Part shown: piece after piece, positions 59,287-64,000 of the stretch
Numbering within the stretch: the stretch's first letter is position 1
Layout of the letters: the number at the start of each line of letters is the position of its first letter
NCBI RefSeq assembly: GCF_900109945.1
Contig: NZ_FOBX01000012.1
Coordinates: forward strand, 1 to 64,000
Source: Bradyrhizobium sp. OK095
GTDB lineage: Bacteria > Pseudomonadota > Alphaproteobacteria > Rhizobiales > Xanthobacteraceae
Direction: 5' to 3'
DNA length: 64,000 nt
Position numbers and translations under genes: made by a program
The notes under the pieces: model-generated
What the model saw: only the letters and a program-made list of their open reading frames with translations
Told to the model about the DNA's origin: nothing
Database searches by the model: none

Positions 59287-62200
59287 TTAGAACGGTACGC
59301 GGGCGCGTCCCGTGAAGGTCCAGATCTGCGTGTTGCCGCCGATCCCGCCGAGCTCGGCCCCGAAGCCGACCGTGACACCGCTGGCGAGCTTTGCGCCGAT
59401 GCCGCCGGTGACCCGCGCCGACCAGCCCTGGAGCAGAGGCGTCGAGGCCAGCGGGATGCCGCCCGCGGCGACGATCGCAGCCGCATCGTCCTGGGTGAAG
59501 TAGTAGTCGGCGTAGACGCCGAGATAAGGCGCCAGTAGCACGCTATCGATCCAGGCGACGGGGTAGGCCACCTTGTTGCCGGCAGAGGCTCGGCCCGTCG
59601 AGAAAGTGCGGGTAGCCTGCTGCGTGCCGAGAGAGTCGACATAGGCGTTTTCTCGCTCCCACAGCGCATAGACCTTCGCCGACGGCTCGAGATAAAGGCC
59701 GGCCCATTTGTACGTGCCGGTGAAGCCGGTCGCGAACATCCAGCGATTGCCGTTGAAATTGCCCTGCGCCGTGCCGGCGGTGCCGTCATAGCCGATGCCG
59801 GAATAGGTCAGGGCCGCGTCGTAGCGCAGCGTCGAGATAATCTTCCAGCCGAGATAGGCACCGACCGTCCAGCCGTCGCCCTTGAGCTTTCCGTTCACGG
59901 TGTCGTCGGTGTAGCTGAAGTTCTCGTAGCCGCCGAGCACGCCGACCAGGAGGTTGGGCCTCGCGCGATAGGTGAGCCCCATCAGCGCATTGACCTGCTG
60001 GCCGCGGAGTGAGGCCTGGTTGACCTGGCCGACGCCGAACGAGCTCGATGAGTTCCAGCGATCGATACCGCTTCCGCGCACGTCGGCCCACAGCAGCCAT
60101 TCTTTTTCCTGCTGCCATTTCGGCACGGCTTTCTTCGGCATTTGCTGATCGATGGCGGCAAACGCGTCATCGACGCGGGAGCCGTTGCGGCGGGCGCGCC
60201 CCATGCCGTTCGCGTTGCGGTTCGCATCGTAGGAATTCCGTCCGGCGTTGCCGGCGTCGGCAGCAGCATCGTCATCATTCCGCGGATCAGCCGAGAAATT
60301 GATCCGCATACGCGCATTGCCAGGCGTGATCAGCGTGCCGCCATCCGTGTTGAAGCCGTCGGAAATGGCATCGTCGATGGCCCCGGAGATAGCCTGGCCG
60401 GAATTCTGCGCCACCACTTTGGTGACGTTGGCTTGCAGGGCGCGCAGTTTGAGACTGTCGGCGGGTACATTCACGCTCTGGGCCAGCGCAGCCGACGTGC
60501 TCGGTGCGAACAGAGCGCTGCCCGAATAGCTGGCCGTGATGGTGTGGCTGCCGATGGCAAGCGTCGAGGTGGTGAAGGTGGCAACGCCACCACTCAAGGT
60601 GCCGGTGCCGATCGCGCTGCCACCGTCGTTGAAGGTCACGTTGCCCGCCGGCGTCCCTCCAGCGCCGGTCACGGTCGCGCTGAAGGTCACGGGCTGGCCG
60701 AACTGGCTCGGATTGGCCGACGAGGTCAGGCCGATCGTGGTCGCGACCTGGCCAACGGAGAGATTGAATGTCGAGCTGGCCGATGCGCTGTTTGTATCCG
60801 TGATCGTGACCGTGAACGTTGTGGTCGGCAATGGTGTAGTCGGCGTCCCGCTGATCGATCCCGTGGCGGTGTTATAAGCAAGGCCCGCGGGAAGCGCCGG
60901 CGAGATCGCATAGGTCAGCGCGCCGGTGCCGCCCGAACCGGTGACCGGCGTGAACGGCGTTACGACCTGATTGATCGGCAGCGCTGTCGACGGAATGGCC
61001 GTCGTCGCGACGACCGCGCCATTCACTGTCAGGCTGAAGGTGTTCGTCGCGGTCGCATTATTGGCGTCTGTGACCGTGACCGTGAAAGTCGTGGCGCCGA
61101 TCGTTGCGGTCGGCGTGCCGGAGATGCTGCCATTCGACGTGCTGTAGGTGAGGCCCGCAGGCAGGGCGGGCGACACGCTGAAGCTGAGGGGCGCGGTGCC
61201 GCCGCCACCGGTGACGGGCGTAAAGGTTGGCGCGGCATGGTTGGCGGTGATGACGGTGGAGGGAACAGCCTGCGTCGCTGTCACCGCACCATTGACGGTC
61301 AGGCTGAATGTACTGCCTGCGGTGGCAGCGTTGGCGTCCGTCACGGTCACCGTGAATGTCGTGGCGCCAAGCGTCGTCGTCGGCGTCCCGGAGATCGCGC
61401 CAGTTGAGGTGTTCAAGGTCAGGCCCGCAGGCAGGCCCGGTGCGATGGCATAGGTAAGAGGTGAGGTGCCTCCGCTGCCCGTTACCGGGGTGAACGGCGT
61501 TGCGGCGGAATTCTGGGTCAAGGTCTTCGAGGCGATCGATTGCGTCGCCGTGACGGCGCCGTTGACGGCGAGGCTGAAGGTGTTCGTTGCGGTGGCGCTG
61601 TTCGCATCGGTTACGGTGACCGTATAGGTGGTGACTGCGCTCGTTGCCGTGGGTGTCCCCGAGATCGTGCCGGTCGAAGAGTTCATAGCTAATCCGGCCG
61701 GCAATGTCGGCGAGACGCCGTAGCTCAGAGGTGTCGTTCCGCCTGAACCCGTGACCGGCGTGAACGAAGCGGCCGCGATGTTGACCGTCAGGGACTTGGA
61801 CGGGATGGCCTGGGTCGCCGTGACCGCGCCATTTACGGTCAGGCTGAACGTGTTGCTCGCGGTCGCGCTGTTGGCGTCGCTGACGGTGACCGTATAGGTG
61901 GCAGCGGCGCTGGCTGCGGTTGGCGTGCCGGTGACCGCGCCGGTCGAGGTGTTGAGACTGAGACCCGCGGGAAGGCTCGGTGAGACGGCGTAGGACAGCG
62001 GAGACGTGCCGCCGCCGCCGGTCACCGGCGTGAACGCGTTGGCTGCGTGTCCGGCTGTCAGCGTGACCGCTGCAACTGCCTGGGTCGCGGTCACCGCGCT
62101 GTTGACCGCAAGGGCGAACGTGTTGCTGGCCGTGGTCGAATTGGCGTCCGTGACGGTGACGGTGTAGGTCGCCGCCCCGCTGGTCACTGTCGGTGTGCCC

Positions 62201-64000
62201 GTGATCTGTCCCGTGCTCGAGCTGAAAGCGAGCCCGGTCGGCAGCGACGGCGACACGCTGTAGGCAAGAGGTGAGGTTCCGCCAGCCCCTGTCACAGGGG
62301 TCACTGGCGTAACAGCATGGTTCTGCGTCAGCGTGACCGTTGCAACTGCCTGGGTTGCCGTCACCGGGCCATTGACGGTGAGGCTGAACGTGTTGCTGGC
62401 GCTCGCGCCCAGATTGTCCGTCACCGTCACGGTGTAAGTTGTCGTGGCGCTCGCCCCGGTCGGCGTGCCCGTGACCTGGCCGTTGGCGGTGTTGAAGCTC
62501 AATCCGGCGGGGAGTGTCGGCGACACGCCGTAGCTGAGGCTGCCGGTGCCGCCGGCGCCCGTGACCGGCGTGAAGGGACTTGCGGCGTGATTGGCGGTGA
62601 GCGCGACCGACGCGATTGCCTGTGTGGCAGTCACCGCACTGTTGACGGTGAGGGTGAACGTATTGCTCGCGGTCGCGCTGTTCGCGTCGGTGACCGTGAT
62701 GGTGAAACTCGATGCTGCATGCGTGACGGTCGGCGTGCCCGTGATCTGTCCGGTGCTCGCGTTGAGAGTTAGCCCGGTCGGCAGCGCTGGCGAGGGGCTG
62801 TAACTGAGTGGGGAGGTGCCGCCGCCACCCGTGACCGGTGTGACCGGCGTCATCGCGTTGTTCTGCGTGAGCGTGACCGCGGCCACCGACTGCGTCGCCG
62901 TGACTGCGCTGCTCACGGTCAGCGAGAAGGTGTTGGACGCGGATGCGCTCTTCGTATCGGTGATGGTGACAGTGTATGTCTGCGTCCCGCTTGTCGCGGT
63001 CGGGATGCCCGTGATGGCGCCGGTCGAGGTATTGAAACTCAGTCCCGTCGGCAGCGACGGCGAGATTCCGTAGGTCAACGCGCCCGTGCCGCCGCCACCG
63101 GTCACGGGGGTGAAGTTGGTAGAGGCCTGGTTCTGCGTAAGCGTCTTCGATGCCACCGATTGAGCCGCGGTCACCGCCGAATTGACGGTGAGGCTGAACG
63201 TGTTGGTCGCGGTCGCGCTGGCCGCGTCAGTGATGGTCACAGTATAGGTCGCGACCGCGCTCGCGACCGTCGGGATCCCCGTGATCGCGCCGGTCGACGT
63301 ATTGAAGCTGAGGCCGCTCGGCAGTGTTGGGGAGATTCCATAGGTCAGCGGTGCCGTGCCGCCCGAACCGGTCACGGGCGTGAAATTGACGGACGGCTGG
63401 TTTTGCGTGAGGATTTGCGACGCGATGGCCTGCGTCGCGGTCGGGCCCGTCACGGTCAGCGCTGTTGGCGTCGTTGCGGTTCCGCCTGTGGCAGAGCTTG
63501 GACCGGAGACTGAAACGGCGCCTGTCGTGTATGAATAGGTGTTGGCTACAGACGAGGACACAGTCAGTGTCACCGTGCAGCTTGCGCTCGCATTCAGCGT
63601 TGCGCCGGCCAGGCTGAGGCTGCCGCTGGAGAACGTCGCCGTGCCGCTGGCGCAGGTCGTTCCGGGACTGGCGCCGTTCAAATTTGCTGGAAGCGCACTT
63701 GCAGCGACGGCAAGGCCGGTCACCTGGAAGCTGTTCGGATTTGTGATCGTCACCGTCAGAGTTGAGGTCGATCCGGACGCGGTCGAAATCGAGGTCGGTG
63801 AAAAAGCTGCAGTGATGGAAGGGGCCGTGATCGGTAGCGTGATGTTGGATAGCGTTATCGTCAGACCACCGTCGGTATTATTGTAGATGGCGTTGAGAGC
63901 ATCGTCCGTCGATGCATAATTCAGGACGATTGTATCCGAAGCTGCTGAAGGCGCTTGTGTCATCGTCAGGGTGTAGTTGACGAAATAGACGGTCGAACCA
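59287..64000 (-). CDS. giant Ig-repeat autotransporter-like protein, 5' end outside window
   Basis: The frame runs off the right edge; over 1570 residues are visible. From the N-terminal side: a segment ending in SNITLPITAPSITAAF; a DUF11-like beta domain; ten tandem units of about 90 residues, each with LPAGL- or LPTGL-, G-ITGTPT- and TYTVT- strands (putative Ig fold); one Big_3-like Ig domain; a linker; then a beta barrel of about 280 residues ending GRARVPF, whose final Phe is typical of outer-membrane barrels. It would present the repeats on the cell surface. An ATG at 63963 exists but the frame continues upstream with GSTVYFVNYTLT, so the start lies beyond the window. Confidence 0.85.
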   Translation of the reverse strand, partial: GSTVYFVNYTLTMTQAPSAASDTIVLNYASTDDALNAIYNNTDGGLTITLSNITLPITAPSITAAFSPTSISTASGSTSTLTVTITNPNSFQVTGLAVAASALPANLNGASPGTTCASGTATFSSGSLSLAGATLNASASCTVTLTVSSSVANTYSYTTGAVSVSGPSSATGGTATTPTALTVTGPTATQAIASQILTQNQPSVNFTPVTGSGGTAPLTYGISPTLPSGLSFNTSTGAITGIPTVASAVATYTVTITDAASATATNTFSLTVNSAVTAAQSVASKTLTQNQASTNFTPVTGGGGTGALTYGISPSLPTGLSFNTSTGAITGIPTATSGTQTYTVTITDTKSASASNTFSLTVSSAVTATQSVAAVTLTQNNAMTPVTPVTGGGGTSPLSYSPSPALPTGLTLNASTGQITGTPTVTHAASSFTITVTDANSATASNTFTLTVNSAVTATQAIASVALTANHAASPFTPVTGAGGTGSLSYGVSPTLPAGLSFNTANGQVTGTPTGASATTTYTVTVTDNLGASASNTFSLTVNGPVTATQAVATVTLTQNHAVTPVTPVTGAGGTSPLAYSVSPSLPTGLAFSSSTGQITGTPTVTSGAATYTVTVTDANSTTASNTFALAVNSAVTATQAVAAVTLTAGHAANAFTPVTGGGGTSPLSYAVSPSLPAGLSLNTSTGAVTGTPTAASAAATYTVTVSDANSATASNTFSLTVNGAVTATQAIPSKSLTVNIAAASFTPVTGSGGTTPLSYGVSPTLPAGLAMNSSTGTISGTPTATSAVTTYTVTVTDANSATATNTFSLAVNGAVTATQSIASKTLTQNSAATPFTPVTGSGGTSPLTYAIAPGLPAGLTLNTSTGAISGTPTTTLGATTFTVTVTDANAATAGSTFSLTVNGAVTATQAVPSTVITANHAAPTFTPVTGGGGTAPLSFSVSPALPAGLTYSTSNGSISGTPTATIGATTFTVTVTDANNATATNTFSLTVNGAVVATTAIPSTALPINQVVTPFTPVTGSGGTGALTYAISPALPAGLAYNTATGSISGTPTTPLPTTTFTVTITDTNSASASSTFNLSVGQVATTIGLTSSANPSQFGQPVTFSATVTGAGGTPAGNVTFNDGGSAIGTGTLSGGVATFTTSTLAIGSHTITASYSGSALFAPSTSAALAQSVNVPADSLKLRALQANVTKVVAQNSGQAISGAIDDAISDGFNTDGGTLITPGNARMRINFSADPRNDDDAAADAGNAGRNSYDANRNANGMGRARRNGSRVDDAFAAIDQQMPKKAVPKWQQEKEWLLWADVRGSGIDRWNSSSSFGVGQVNQASLRGQQVNALMGLTYRARPNLLVGVLGGYENFSYTDDTVNGKLKGDGWTVGAYLGWKIISTLRYDAALTYSGIGYDGTAGTAQGNFNGNRWMFATGFTGTYKWAGLYLEPSAKVYALWERENAYVDSLGTQQATRTFSTGRASAGNKVAYPVAWIDSVLLAPYLGVYADYYFTQDDAAAIVAAGGIPLASTPLLQGWSARVTGGIGAKLASGVTVGFGAELGGIGGNTQIWTFTGRARVPF
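60742..63441 (-). repeat. ten tandem 270-bp coding repeats
   Basis: Ten units of about 90 codons, each with the same order of strands, lie one after the other inside the autotransporter-like gene. They differ in sequence by point changes but not in length, except the last, which is one codon shorter. Repeat number is likely variable between strains through recombination. Confidence 0.85.

Noticed and set aside
60742..63441. CRISPR array or non-coding tandem repeat
   Set aside because: Units are 270 bp, in frame, and encode Ig-like strands; no short palindromic repeats with unique spacers exist in the window.

Overview
The window looks like alphaproteobacterial chromosome, most probably Bradyrhizobium or a close relative. 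Reasons: high GC in the right-hand part, a FixK-type Crp/Fnr regulator with many FixK/Fnr boxes around it, a FixJ-type response regulator, IalB, DUF1476, RlpA and several small secreted or membrane proteins of the kind seen in that group. The left 17.4 kb is a lower-GC accessory region and the rest reads as core or niche-adaptation chromosome. The change falls at an intact tRNA-Ser(UGA) gene at 17460-17549.

Accessory region. Bases 1-3140 are a graveyard of gene fragments: catalase-like half gene, ABC-2 transporter ends, dinB start, SRAP/YedK tail broken by an 8-bp duplication, a multiply frameshifted unknown gene, and a DUF5681 gene with one amber stop. Then comes an integrated mobile element: a Prim-Pol/helicase gene split at an A8 tract, an AlpA/Xis-like gene, a small unknown gene and a tyrosine integrase, with a palindrome in the divergent promoter. 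Two cargo operons follow, both pointing left. One encodes a DGQHR-domain protein, a GHKL ATPase and a 118-residue protein, with a good promoter. The other encodes a protein carrying a nitrilase-like Glu-Lys-Cys set and a 904-residue unrecognised, probably helical protein. Both look like uncharacterised defence-type cargo, but that role is inferred. A repeat-protein remnant and an IS remnant lie between them.

Region 17.5-43.9 kb is dominated by transport, stress and envelope genes: AI-2E-type permease, K+ channel, FixK-like and FixJ-like regulators, two AspT-type antiporters, DUF1275, SulP, a very long Orn/Lys/Arg-type decarboxylase, PPK2, an HlyD-type protein, DUF2092, a histidine kinase with a periplasmic binding-protein-like sensor, an ABC-type binding protein, a DUF3300-S74 fusion and DUF2950. 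Seven FixK/Fnr-type boxes (TTGA-N6-TCAA) sit upstream of these operons, so the set is probably a low-oxygen/energy-stress regulon.

Region 45.9-54.7 kb is a six-gene operon for copper and quinone oxidative chemistry: tyrosinase, LodA-like (CTQ quinoprotein), an unrecognised 138-residue protein, LodB-like flavoprotein, multicopper oxidase and a DJ-1/PfpI protein, closed by a hairpin. The right end carries small housekeeping genes (DUF1476, GNAT, UPF0114, RlpA, tiny membrane peptides) and the 3' part of a giant autotransporter-like gene with ten 90-residue Ig-like repeats that runs off the window.
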